From positions 35,872,732-35,936,731 of the forward strand of contig CP136065.1 in the NCBI GenBank assembly GCA_032622095.1: DNA of 64,000 bases, written 5' to 3'. Numbering within the stretch: the first letter of the stretch is position 1; each line of letters starts with the position of its first letter. This DNA comes from Siphonodentalium dalli. Its lineage: Eukaryota > Mollusca > Scaphopoda > Gadilida > Siphonodentaliidae. Shown here one piece after another: positions 1 through 10,800 of this stretch. The position numbers and the translations under genes were made by a program. The notes below the pieces were generated by a model that made no database searches, was not told where the DNA came from, and saw nothing but the letters and a program-made list of their open reading frames with translations.

Positions 1-160
1 ATTATATAAACGCTCTTCATTATTTCCATATAAGAAAAATAGTAACAAAGAACGCTCTTTATGCTTACCATATCCGGATCTATACAAAAGTCAGGAAACG
101 TAACGGTTTTTTCCTTTTGTTTGAACAACAAAGTGAAAACAATTGACAATAACATACTTG
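1..160 (+). repeat. Interior fragment of the TTAA-flanked MITE, left flank of satellite array A
   Basis: This matches the middle of the full-length MITE copies (compare 15,786-15,950), including the ACGCTCTTCATTATTTCC and AACGCTCTTTATG boxes. MITE similarity stops at ...AATAACATACT, where full copies continue with GTTTATGCC but here the 143-bp satellite begins. The array is therefore embedded in, or has replaced part of, a MITE copy. Open frames across this junction are chance. Confidence 0.9.
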
Positions 161-3100
161 CCGTCAAATCGGTCGAAATCCTTACCGTTCTCGAAAATGG
201 TCCATATCCCATTTTCACCCCCTCGGGTGGCACCCCCCGGGGGTGATAAGTGGGGGGGTCGGGTGTTTCTAGGTGGTATTTGGGGCGGGCCAACCACCCA
301 TGCCATCAAATCGGTCGAAATCCTTACCGTTCTCGAAAATGGTCCATGCCCCATTTTCACCCCCTTGGGGTGGCACCCCCCGGGGTGATGGGTGGGGGGG
401 GGGGGGGGTCGGGGTGTTTCTAGGTGGTATTTGGGGCGGGCCACACACCCATGCCGTCAAATCGGTCGAAATCCTTAGCGTTCTCGAAAATGGTCCATAC
501 CCCATTTTCACCCCCTCGGGGTGGCACCCACCGGGGGTGATGGTCGGGGTCGGGATGTTTCTAGGTAGTATTTGGGGCGGGCCACCCACTCATGCCGTCA
601 AATCGGTCGAAATCCTTATTGTTCTCGAAAATGGTCCATACCCCATTTTCACCCCATCGGGGTGGCACCCCCGGGGGTGATGGGTGGGGGTCGGGGTGTT
701 TCTAGGTAGTATTTGGGGCGGGCCATCCACCCATGCCCTCAAATCGGTCAAAATCCTTACCGTTCTCGAAAATGGTCCATACCCCATTTTCACCCCCTCG
801 GGTGGCACCCCCCGGGGTGATGGGTAGGGGTCGGTGTGTTTCTAGGTGGTATTTGGGGCGGGCCACCCACCCATGCCGTCAAATCGGTCGAAATCCTTAC
901 CGTTCTCGAAAATGGTCCATACCCCATTTTCACCCCCTCGGGTGGCACCCCCCCCCGGGATTGATGGGTGGGGGGGGGGTCGGGGTGTTTGTATGTAGTA
1001 TTTGGGGCGGGCCACCCACCCATGCCGTCAAATCGGTCGAAATCTTTACCGTTCTCGAAAATGGTCCATACCCCATTTCACCCCCTCGGGGTGGCACCTC
1101 CCGGGGGTGATGGGTGGGGTGTCGGGGTGTTGCTATGTAGTATTTGGGGCGGGCAACCCACCCATGCCGTCAAATCGGTCGAAATCCTTACCGTTCTCGA
1201 AAATGGTCCATACCCCATTTTCACCCCCTCGGGTGGCACCCCCCGGGGTTGATGGGTGGGGGTCGGGGTGTTTCTATGTAGTATTTGGGGCGGGCCACCC
1301 ACCCATGCCGCCAAATCGGTCGAAATCTTTACCGTTCTCGAAAATGGTCCATACCCCATTTCACCCCCTCGGGGTGGCACCTCCCGGGGGTGATGGGTCG
1401 GGTGTCGGGGTGTTGCTATGTAGTATTTGGGGCGGGCAACCCACCCATGCCGTCAAATCGGTCGAAATCCTTACCGTTCTCGAAAATGGTCCATACCCCA
1501 TTTCCACCCCCTCGGGGTGGCACCCCCCGGGGGTGATGGGTGGGGGGTTGAGGTGTTTCTAGGTAATATTTGGGGCGGGCCACCCACCCATGCCGTCAAA
1601 TCGGTCGAAATCCTTACCGTTCTCGAAAATGGTCCATACCCCATTTTCACCCTTCGGGGTGGCACCCCCGGGGGTGATGGGTGGGGGGTTGGGGTGTTTC
1701 TAGGTATTATTTGGAGCGGGTCACCCGGGGTGATGGGTAGGGGTGGGGGTGTTTCTATGTGGTATTTGGGGCGGGCCACCCACCCATGCCGTCAAATCAG
1801 TCGAAATCCTTACCGTTCTCGAAAATGGTCCATACCCCATTTTCACCCCCTCGGGGTGGCACCCCCCCCCCCACCGGGGGTGATGGGTGGGGGGTCGGGG
1901 TGTTTCTATGTAGTATTTTTGGCGGGCCACCCACCCATGCCGTAAAATCGGTCGAAATCATTACAGTTCTCGAAAATGGTCCATACCCCATTTTCACCCC
2001 CTCGGGGTGGCACCCCCGGGGGTGATGGGTGGGGGGTCGGGGTGTTTGTAGGTAATATTGGGGCGGGCCACCCACCCATGCCGTCAAATCGGTCGAAATC
2101 ATTACCGTTCTCGAAAATGGTCCATACCCCATTTTCACCCCCTCGTGTGGCACCCCCCGGGGGTGATGGGTAGGGGTCGGGGTGTTTCTATGTGGTATTT
2201 GGGGCGGGCTACCCGCCCATGCCGTCAAATCGGTCGAAATCCTTACCGTTCTCGAAAATGGTCCATACCCCCATTTTCACCCCCTCGGGGTGGCACCCCC
2301 CGGGGGTGATGGGTTGGGGGGTCGGGGTGTTTCTAGGTGGTATAATTTGGGCGGGCCACCCACCCATGCCGTCAAATCGGTCGAAATCCTTACCGTTCTC
2401 GAAAATGGTCCATACCCCATTTTCACCCCCTCGTGTGGCACCCCCCGGGGGTGATGGGTGGGGGATCGGGGTGTTTCTAGGTGGTATTTGGGGCGGGCCA
2501 CCAACCTATGCCGTCAAATCGGTCGAAATCCTAACCGTTCTCGAAAATGGTCCATACCCCATTTTCACCCCCTCGGGGTGGCACCCCCGGGGGTGATGGG
2601 TGGGGCTCGGGGTGTTTCTAGGTAGTATTTGGGGCGGGCCACCCACCCATGCCGTCAAATCGGTCGAAATCCTTACCGTTCTCGAAAATGTTCCATAACC
2701 CATTTTCACCCCCTCGGGGTGGCACCCCCGGGGTGATGGGTGGGGGTCGGGGTGTTTCTATGTAGTATTTGGGGCGGGCCACCCACCCATGCCGTCAAAT
2801 CGGTCGAAATCCTTACCGTTCTCGAAAATGGTCCATACCCCATTTTCACCCCCTCGGGGTGGCACCCCCCGGGGGTGATGGTGGGGGTCGGGGTGTTTCT
2901 AGGTAGTATTTGGGGCGGGCCACCCACCCATGCCGTCAAATCGGTCGAAATCCTTACCGTTCTCGAAAATGGTCCATACCCCATTTTCACCCCCTCGGGG
3001 TGGCACCCCCCGGGGTGGTGGTGGGGGTCGGGGTGTTTCTAGGTAATATTTGGGGCGGGCCACCCACCCATGCCGTCAAATCGGTCGAAATCATTACCGT

Positions 3101-4228
3101 ACTCGAAAATGGTCCATACCCCATTTTCACCCCCTCGGGTGGCACCCCCCGGGGGTGATGGGTAGGGGTCGGGGTGTTTCTAGGTGGTATTTGGGGCGGG
3201 CTACCCACCCATGCCGTCAAATAGGTCGAAATCCTTACCGTTCTCGAAAATGGTACATACCCCATTTTCAACCCCTCGGGGTGGCACCCCCCGGGGGTGA
3301 TGGGTTGGGGGGTCGGGGTGTTTCTAGGTGGTATAATTTGGGCGGGCCACCCACCCATGCCGTCAAATCGGTCGAAATCCTTACCGTTCTCGAAAATGGT
3401 CCATACCCCATTTTCACCCCCTCGGGGTGGCACCCCCGGGGTGATGGTGGGGGGTCGGGGTGTTTCTAGGTGGTATTTGGGCGGGCCACCCACCCATGCC
3501 GTCAAATCGGTCGAAATCCTTACCGTTCTCGAAAATGGTCCATACCCCATTTTCACCCCCTCGGGGTGGCACCCCCGGGGGTGATGGGTGGGGGTCGGGG
3601 TGTTTCTAGGTAGTATTTGGGGCGGGCCACCCACCCATGCCGTCAAATCGGTCGAAATCCTTACCGTTCTCGAAAATGTTCCATTCCCCATTTTCACCCC
3701 CTCGGGGTGGCACCCCCGGGGGTGATGGGTGGGGGTCGGGGTGTTTCTAGGTAGTATTTGGGGCGGGCCACCCACTCATGCCGTCAAATCGGTCGACATC
3801 CTTACCGTTCTCGAAAATGGTCCATACCCCATTTTCACCCCCTCGGGGTGGCACCCCCCGGGGGTGATGGGTGGGGGGTCGGGGTGTTTCTAGGTAGTAT
3901 TTGGGGCGGGCCACCCACCCATGCCGTCAAATCGGTCGACATCCTTACCGTTCTCGAAAATGGTCCATACCCCATTTTCACCCCCTCGGGGTGGCACCCC
4001 CCGGGTGTGATGGGTGGGGGGTCGGGGTGTTTCTAGGTAGTATTTGGGGCGGGCCACCCACCCATGCCGTCAAATCGGTCGAAATCCTTACCGTTCTCGA
4101 AAATGGTCCATACCCCATTTTCACCCCCTCGGGGTGGCACCCCCCGGGGGTGATGGGTGGGGGGTCGGGGTGTTTCTAGGTGGTATTTGGGGCGGGCCAC
4201 CCACCCATGCCGTCAAATCGGTCGAAAG
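161..4228 (+). repeat. 143-bp GC-rich satellite, array A (about 28 units)
   Basis: Tandem units of about 143 bp are recognisable by CCGTCAAATCGGTCGAAATC, then TTCTCGAAAATGGTCCATAC, then a C-rich/G-rich block, then GTGTTTCTAGG and ATTTGGGGCGGGCCACCC. Each unit has a dyad (GAAAATGG...CCATTTTC, 8-nt loop). Most units also have a G-run block (GGGGGTGATGGGTGGGGGTC followed by GGGG) that fits the G3+N1-7 quadruplex pattern. Around 968-1,562 there is a 283-bp dimeric higher-order period. One unit near 1,715-1,760 is internally deleted. The array ends at ...CGGTCGAAA followed by GCGACATTTTTGG. Long open frames occur on both strands because the units lack stops; I see no coding signal. Confidence 0.97.
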
Positions 4229-4403
4229 CGACATTTTTGGAAATAAGGAATAGGGGATAAGTTCCAATTGTCATGTCTGTAAATATATATAGCTTTGTCG
4301 AGATGTCTCCCTAAGGTCGGATTATTTCAAGAGTCTCCCTAATGTCGTTACTTTTGTTAGCTATATGTATATGTATATCAGTACATGGCATTGGCTATAA
4401 TAA

Positions 4404-4878
4404 TTAAAGGCACGGGCGGTGTTCGTTGCAGAAATATTAATATGTGGTCAAATCGCCACCAACAGATGGAAATTTTAAATATGTACAGTTTTGTTCATAT
4501 GCAAACGTAATCAGCGCATGAATAGTGTATTGTCCTCAATGTGTACGATGATTGCGTAAACAACAGCATGCTCGTGTTACAGAAGTTTTGCTTCTGTTTA
4601 CATAACACAACGCAATCATATTGGTTAATCACACAAACATTATATAAACGCTCTTCATTATTTACATATAAGAAATATAGTAACAAACAACGCTCTTTAT
4701 GCTTACCATACCGGATCTATACAAAAGTCAGGAAACGTAACGTACTGTTTATGCCATAGTTCTGTATGATATAACAACAAATTCTGCCTATATTTTACTA
4801 TTTCTGTTTATGTCGGTTTTTGACGGAGCTGAATATTTTAACATCATACCCACCGCCAAAGACAGCCCGTATCTTTAA
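4404..4878 (+). mobile_element. TTAA-flanked MITE copy
   Basis: The left end is TTAA-AGGCACGGGCGGTGTTCG and the right end reads CGCCAAAGACAGCCCGTATC-TTTAA. The ends are imperfect inverted repeats about 80 bp long; the subterminal CGCCACCAACAGA pairs with the CATAAACAGA...CGG motif on the other end. TTAA on both sides is the target duplication typical of piggyBac-type transposition. This copy lacks the roughly 50-bp GGTTTTTTCCTTTTGTTTGC segment found in other copies. Duplicated at 12,237-12,711. Confidence 0.85.
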
Positions 4879-5260
4879 TATGAGCAATAAAAGATGTTTT
4901 TTTATTAATACCAAATGCTCTCACCATACCCAGAAGCTGCACGTTGCATGGAAAATGATATATTGAGATGTCTGCCTAAGGTCGGATTATTTCAAGAGTC
5001 TCCCGAATGTCGTTTCATGTTGTTAGGTATATGTATATCATTACATGGTATTGGTTATAATAATTAAAGGCACGGGCGGCGTTCGTTGCAGAACTATTCA
5101 TATGTGATCAAAATCGCCACCAACAGATGGAATATTAAAATATATATAGCTTTGTCGAGATGTCTCCCTAAGGTCGGATTATTTCAAGAGTCTCCCTAAT
5201 GTCGTTAATTTTGTTAGCTATATGTATATGTATATCAGTCCATGGCATTGGTTATAATAA

Positions 5261-5784
5261 TTAAAGGCACGGGCGGTGTTCGTTGCAGAAATATTAATAT
5301 GTGGTCAAATCGCCACCAACAGATGGAATATTAAAATATGTACAGTTTTGTTCATATGCGAACGTAATCAGCGCGTGAATAGTGTATTGTCCTCAATGTG
5401 TACGATTATTGCATAAACAACAGCATGCTCGTGTTACAGAAGTTTTGCTCCTGTTTACATAACACAACGCAATCATATTGGTTAAGCACACAAACATTAT
5501 ATAAACGCTCTTCATTATTTCCATATAAGAAAAATAGTAACAAACAACGCTCTTTATGCTTACCATATCCGGATCTATACGAAAGTCAGGAAACGTAACG
5601 GTTTTTTCCTTTTGTTTGCACAACAAAGTGAAAACAATTGACAATAACATACTGTTTATGCCATATTTCTGTATGATATAACAACAAATTCTGCCTATAT
5701 TTTACTATTTCTGTTTATGGCGGTTTTTGACGGAGATGAATATTTTAATAGCATACCCACCGCCAACACCGCCCGTATCTTTAA
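5261..5784 (+). mobile_element. TTAA-flanked MITE copy, full length (524 bp)
   Basis: A full-length member with TTAA at both ends, left TIR AGGCACGGGCGGTGTTCG and right end ACCGCCCGTATCT. It contains two direct CGCTCTTYATT boxes. Duplicated at 13,093-13,616. No transposase; presumably cross-mobilised, with piggyBac-type machinery the natural candidate because of the TTAA site (inference). Confidence 0.87.
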
Positions 5785-6274
5785 TATGAGCAATAAAAGA
5801 TGTTTTTTTATTAATACCAAATGCTCTCACCATACCCAGAAGCTGCTCGTTGCATGGAAAATGATATATTGAGATGTCTGGTTAAGGTCGGATTATTTCA
5901 AGAGTCTCCCGAATGTCGTTTCATGTTGTTAGGTATATGTATATCATTACATGGTATTGGTTATAATAATTAAAGGCACGGGCGGCGTTCGTTGCAGAAC
6001 TATTCATATGTGATCAAATCGCCACCAACAGATGGAATATTAAAATATATATAGCTTTGTCGAGATGTCTCCCTAAGGTCGGATTATTTCAAGAGTCTCC
6101 CTAATGTCGTTAATTTTGTAAGCTATATGTATATGTATATCAGTACATGGCATTGGTTATAATAATTAAAGGCACTGGTGGCGTTCGTTGCAGAACTATT
6201 CATATGTGATCAAATCGCCACCAACAGATGGAATATTAAAATATATATAGCTTTGTCGAGATGTCTCCCTAAGG

Positions 6275-6433
6275 GTGGATACACACATGCATGTAATCTC
6301 TGTAAATATCGTGTATTTGGCGTTTTACATGGATCATACACACCGTATAATATGTGTCCACTGACAACCCAATCATTGCGACTGTGTTTGACCACAGTGA
6401 GTTAAACTCTGAACCGCTGAAGAGCCGTTGACT
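6275..6433 (+). mobile_element. Truncated left end of hAT-like non-autonomous element
   Basis: Begins GTGGATACACACATGCATGT directly after CCTAAGG. It is identical to the left end of the complete element at 14,107-15,458 and stops at the duplication breakpoint. No right end is present on this side. Confidence 0.85.
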
Positions 6434-7281
6434 TTTGTTTTTGCTTGGCATATATATTTAGAACTATGGGAACATGTGAACCTATGATTATGAAATATGT
6501 CAGACTTTTTTTGGAGTTATAATACAACTGACATTTTTCTACTTAGAAAATTAATGTTTTCAATATTCAGCAATGGTTAAAACAATAACGAGGAGGGGAC
6601 TAAAACATACTGTCGGAGGGGTGTACAGTCTTACTAGTCCACTAAGCGATATTATTTTATAATTCCAGGTGCTACATACGAGAGGATAGCATGCCTGTCT
6701 TCATATGTGACCACTGTGAGGCAAAGGCTGGCGGCTTCGCTGAGGCAATCGACCATGGGATTTTATGGATGGATATATATATATATATACCTAACAACAC
6801 TAACGACCTTAGGGAGACTGTTGAAATAATCCGACCTTAGGGAGACATCTCGATATATCATTTTCTATGCATTTTCATAGCTTCTGTGTGTGGTGAGAGC
6901 ATTTGGTATTAATCGAAAAACCATCAATTATGTCATTTGTGATGACTATTATAATATTTAAAAATATATACCAAGTGTCCCCCTAATACCGTCTCCCTAA
7001 TGTTTGGTCATTTTACATACAACATGAACCATATTAGGGGGACATATACAATAAATACCACTACATGCGGTATTAGGGGGACACATATTAAAAATCAAAG
7101 TTATGGAGATACATAATATGTACTTTATATTTTGAAGCCATATTCTTGCAATAGTCTTACGAAATGACTAGATATAATTTAAGATGCTAGCATACGCGAG
7201 AAATTTAACCCTCAATACTCGAATGCGGGACCTGGTTTAATCTTTGTAAAACGCTATATCAGTACATGGCATTGGTTATAA
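6434..7281 (+). other. Spacer between duplication copies, no gene
   Basis: 6,434-6,780 shows no recognisable feature. 6,781-6,790 is a short AT run. 6,791-6,912 is an inverted copy of the MITE-array spacer (CGACCTTAGGGAGACTG ... TGAGAGCATTTGGTATTAAT). 6,975-7,084 is a mini-element described separately. 7,085-7,281 shows nothing. There is no coding evidence. Confidence 0.7.
6975..7084 (+). mobile_element. 110-bp mini-element with 17-nt terminal inverted repeats
   Basis: Starts GTGTCCCCCTAATACCG and ends with its exact reverse complement CGGTATTAGGGGGACAC. The interior holds a second TCTCCCTAATG and its complement CATATTAGGGGGAC. No clear target duplication was found. The same CCCTAAT box appears in the MITE spacer, at 30,050-30,950 and at 40,807-41,092. 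Confidence 0.7.
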
Positions 7282-7841
7282 TAATAAAAGGCACGGGCGG
7301 CGTTCGTTGCAGAAATATCATATGTGTTAAAATCCCAACCAACAGAAGGAATATTAAAAAATATATAGTTTTGATCATATGCAAACATAATCAGCACGTA
7401 AATAGTATATTGTCCTCAATGAGCACTATGGTGGCGTAAAAAGCAGTCTGCTCATGTTACAGAAGTTTTGCTTTTGTTTACACAACACAACGCAAGTATA
7501 GTAGTTGACCACACGAAAATTATATAAACGCTCTTTATTATTTCCATATAAGGAACAAATAACGCTCTTTATGTTTACCATATCCGGATCTAAACAAAAG
7601 CAAGGAAACGTAACGGTTTTTCCTTTTCTTTACATAATATGCGCAAAAGACAACGCAATCATATTGGTTAATCACACAAACATTATATAAACGCTCTTCA
7701 TTATTTCCATATAAGAAAAATAGTAACAAAGAACGCTCTTTATGCTTACCATATCCGGATCTATACAAAAGTCAGGAAACGTAACGGTTTTTTCCTTTTG
7801 TTTGAACAACAAAGTGAAAACAATTGACAATAACATACTTG
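7282..7841 (+). repeat. MITE left portion with internal module duplication, left flank of array B
   Basis: Starts AAAAGGCACGGGCGGCGTTC, where the TTAA is mutated to ATAA. It continues through the normal MITE interior, then repeats the module from CAACGCAATCATATTGG to AACGTAACGGTTTTT. It stops at ...ATAACATACT, where array B starts. The right MITE end is missing, so the satellite lies at an internal MITE position in both copies. Confidence 0.8.
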
Positions 7842-10800
7842 CCGTCAAATCGGTAGAAATCCTTACCGTTCTCGAAAATGGTCCATATCCCATTTTCACC
7901 CCCTCGGGTGGCACCCCCCGGGGGTGATAAGTGGGGGGGTCGGGTGTTTCTAGGTGGTATTTGGGGCGGGCCAACCACCCATGCCATCAAATCGGTCGAA
8001 ATCCTTACCGTTCTCGAAAATGGTCCATGCCCCATTTTCACCCCCTTGGGGTGGCACCCCCCGGGGTGATGGGTGGGGGGGGGGGGGGGTCGGGGTGTTT
8101 CTAGGTGGTATTTGGGGCGGGCCACACACCCATGCCGTCAAATCGGTCGAAATCCTTAGCGTTCTCGAAAATGGTCCATACCCCATTTTCACCCCCTCGG
8201 GGTGGCACCCACCGGGGGTGATGGTCGGGGTCGGGATGTTTCTAGGTAGTATTTGGGGCGGGCCACCCACTCATGCCGTCAAATCGGTCGAAATCCTTAT
8301 TGTTCTCGAAAATGGTCCATACCCCATTTTCACCCCATCGGGGTGGCACCCCCGGGGGTGATGGGTGGGGGTCGGTGTGTTTCTAGGTAGTATTTGGGGC
8401 GGGCCATCCACCCATGCCCTCAAATCGGTCAAAATCCTTACCGTTCTCGAAAATGGTCCATACCCCATTTTCACCCCCCCTCGGGTGGCACCCCCCGGGG
8501 GTGATGGGTAGGGGTCGGTGTGTTTCTAGGTGGTATTTGGGGCGGGCCACCCACCCATGCCGTCAAATCGGTCGAAATCCTTACCGTTCTCGAAAATGGT
8601 CCATACCCCATTTTCACCCCCTCGGGTGGCACCCCCCCCCCCCGGGATTGATGGGTGGGGGGGGTCGGGGTGTTTGTATGTAGTATTTGGGGCGGGCCAC
8701 CCACCCATGCCGTCAAATCGGTCGAAATCTTTACCGTTCTCGAAAATGGTCCATACCCCATTTCACCCCCTCGGGGTGGCACCTCCCGGGGGTGATGGGT
8801 GGGGTGTCGGGGTGTTGCTATGTAGTATTTGGGGCGGGCAACCCACCCATGCCGTCAAATCGGTCGAAATCCTTACCGTTCTCGAAAATGGTCCATACCC
8901 CATTTTCACCCCCTCGGGTGGCACCCCCCGGGGTTGATGGGTGGGGGTCGGGGTGTTTCTATGTAGTATTTGGGGCGGGCCACCCACCCATGCCGCCAAA
9001 TCGGTCGAAATCTTTACCGTTCTCGAAAATGGTCCATACCCCATTTCACCCCCTCGGGGTGGCACCTCCCGGGGGTGATGGGTCGGGTGTCGGGGTGTTG
9101 CTATGTAGTATTTGGGGCGGGCAACCCACCCATGCCGTCAAATCGGTCGAAATCCTTACCGTTCTCGAAAATGGTCCATACCCCATTTCCACCCCCTCGG
9201 GGTGGCACCCCCCGGGAGTGATGGGTGGGGGGTTGAGGTGTTTCTAGGTAATATTTGGGGCGGGCCACCCACCCATGCCGTCAAATCGGTCGAAATCCTT
9301 ACCGTTCTCGAAAATGGTCCATACCCCATTTTCACCCTTCGGGGTGGCACCCCCGGGGGTGATGGGTGGGGGGTTGGGGTGTTTCTAGGTATTATTTGGA
9401 GCGGGTCACCCGGGGTGATGGGTAGGGGTGGGGGTGTTTCTATGTGGTATTTGGGGCGGGCCACCCACCCATGCCGTCAAATCAGTCGAAATCTTTACCG
9501 TTCTCGAAAATGGTCCATACCCCCATTTTCACCCCCTCGGGGTGGCACCCCCCCCACCGGGGGTGATGGGTGGGGGGTCGGGGTGTTTCTATGTAGTATT
9601 TTTGGCGGGCCACCCACCCATGCCGTAAAATCGGTCGAAATCATTACAGTTCTCGAAAATGGTCCATACCCCATTTTCACCCCCTCGGGGTGGCACCCCC
9701 GGGGGTGATGGGTGGGGGGTCGGGGTGTTTGTAGGTAATATTGGGGCGGGCCACCCACCCATGCCGTCAAATCGGTCGAAATCATTACCGTTCTCGAAAA
9801 TGGTCCATACCCCATTTTCACCCCCTCGTGTGGCACCCCCGGGGGTGATGGGTAGGGGTCGGGGTGTTTCTATGTGGTATTTGGGGCGGGCTACCCGCCC
9901 ATGCCGTCAAATCGGTCGAAATCCTTACCGTTCTCGAAAATGGTCCATACCCCCATTTTCACCCCCTCGGGGTGGCACCCCCCGGGGGTGATGGGTTGGG
10001 GGGTCGGGGTGTTTCTAGGTGGTATAATTTGGGCGGGCCACCCACCCATGCCGTCAAATCGGTCGAAATCCTTACCGTTCTCGAAAATGGTCCATACCCC
10101 ATTTTCACCCCCCTCGTGTGGCACCCCCCGGGGGTGATGGGTGGGGGATCGGGGTGTTTCTAGGTGGTATTTGGGGCGGGCCACCAACCTATGCCGTCAA
10201 ATCGGTCGAAAATCCTAACCGTTCTCGAAAATGGTCCATACCCCATTTTCACCCCCTCGGGGTGGCACCCCCGGGGGTGATGGGTGGGGCTCGGGGTGTT
10301 TCTAGGTAGTATTTGGGGCGGGCCACCCACCCATGCCGTCAAATCGGTCGAAATCCTTACCGTTCTCGAAAATGTTCCATAACCCATTTTCACCCCCTCG
10401 GGGTGGCACCCCCGGGGTGATGGGTGGGGGTCGGGGTGTTTCTATGTAGTATTTGGGGCGGGCCACCCACCCATGCCGTCAAATCGGTCGAAATCCTTAC
10501 CGTTCTCGAAAATGGTCCATACCCCATTTTCACCCCCTCGGGGTGGCACCCCCCGGTGGTGATGGTGGGGGTCGGGGTGTTTCTAGGTAGTATTTGGGGC
10601 GGGGCCACCCACCCATGCCGTCAAATCGGTCGAAATCCTTACCGTTCTCGAAAATGGTCCATACCCCATTTTCACCCCCTCGGGGTGGCACCCCCCGGGG
10701 TGGTGGTGGGGGTCGGGGGTGTTTCTAGGTAATATTTGGGGCGGGCCACCCACCCATGCCGTCAAATCGGTCGAAATCATTACCGTACTCGAAAATGGTC

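Larger units (their letters stand above)
4229..6276 (+). repeat. MITE/spacer tandem array (copy 1)
   Basis: A short unique piece follows the satellite (GCGACATTTTTGGAAATAAGG...). After it come alternating full MITE copies (4,404-4,878; 5,261-5,784) and spacer segments of about 190 bp carrying TCTCCCTAAGGTCGGATTAT, TCTCCCTAATGTCGTT and the ATATGTATATG motif. Solo left MITE ends of about 85 bp start at 5,064, 5,970 and 6,166 and run directly into AGCTTTGTCGAGATG spacer. The same order recurs at 12,061-14,106. No coding content; all ORFs here are short and copy-bound. Confidence 0.9.
1..6433 (+). repeat. Direct large duplication, copy 1 (truncated by window start)
   Basis: Base 1 onward matches base 7,682 onward. 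Similarity continues to 6,433/14,265, where the two sequences part abruptly (shared ...CCGTTGACT, then TTTG here and GGGA in copy 2). The coordinate offset is 7,681 at the left, 7,833 just after the satellite, and 7,832 after one single-base difference near 5,110. The offset change inside the satellite equals about one satellite unit plus small indels. The copy contains a MITE fragment, the 143-bp array, the MITE/spacer array and the left 159 bp of a hAT-like element. If this is a simple tandem duplication, the unit would be 6,434-14,265 and its first copy would begin upstream of the window; that part is inference. Confidence 0.95.

Noticed and set aside
161-4228. Hammerhead or other ribozyme in the 143-bp satellite
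   Set aside because: GGTCGAAATCC superficially resembles a GAAA core, but no CUGANGA block or matching stems exist on either strand.
61-4253. Dozens of open frames of 60-260 codons on both strands across the 143-bp satellite
   Set aside because: They repeat the same peptide phrases in all frames, follow the unit period and break at unit-length changes. The satellite simply lacks stop codons.
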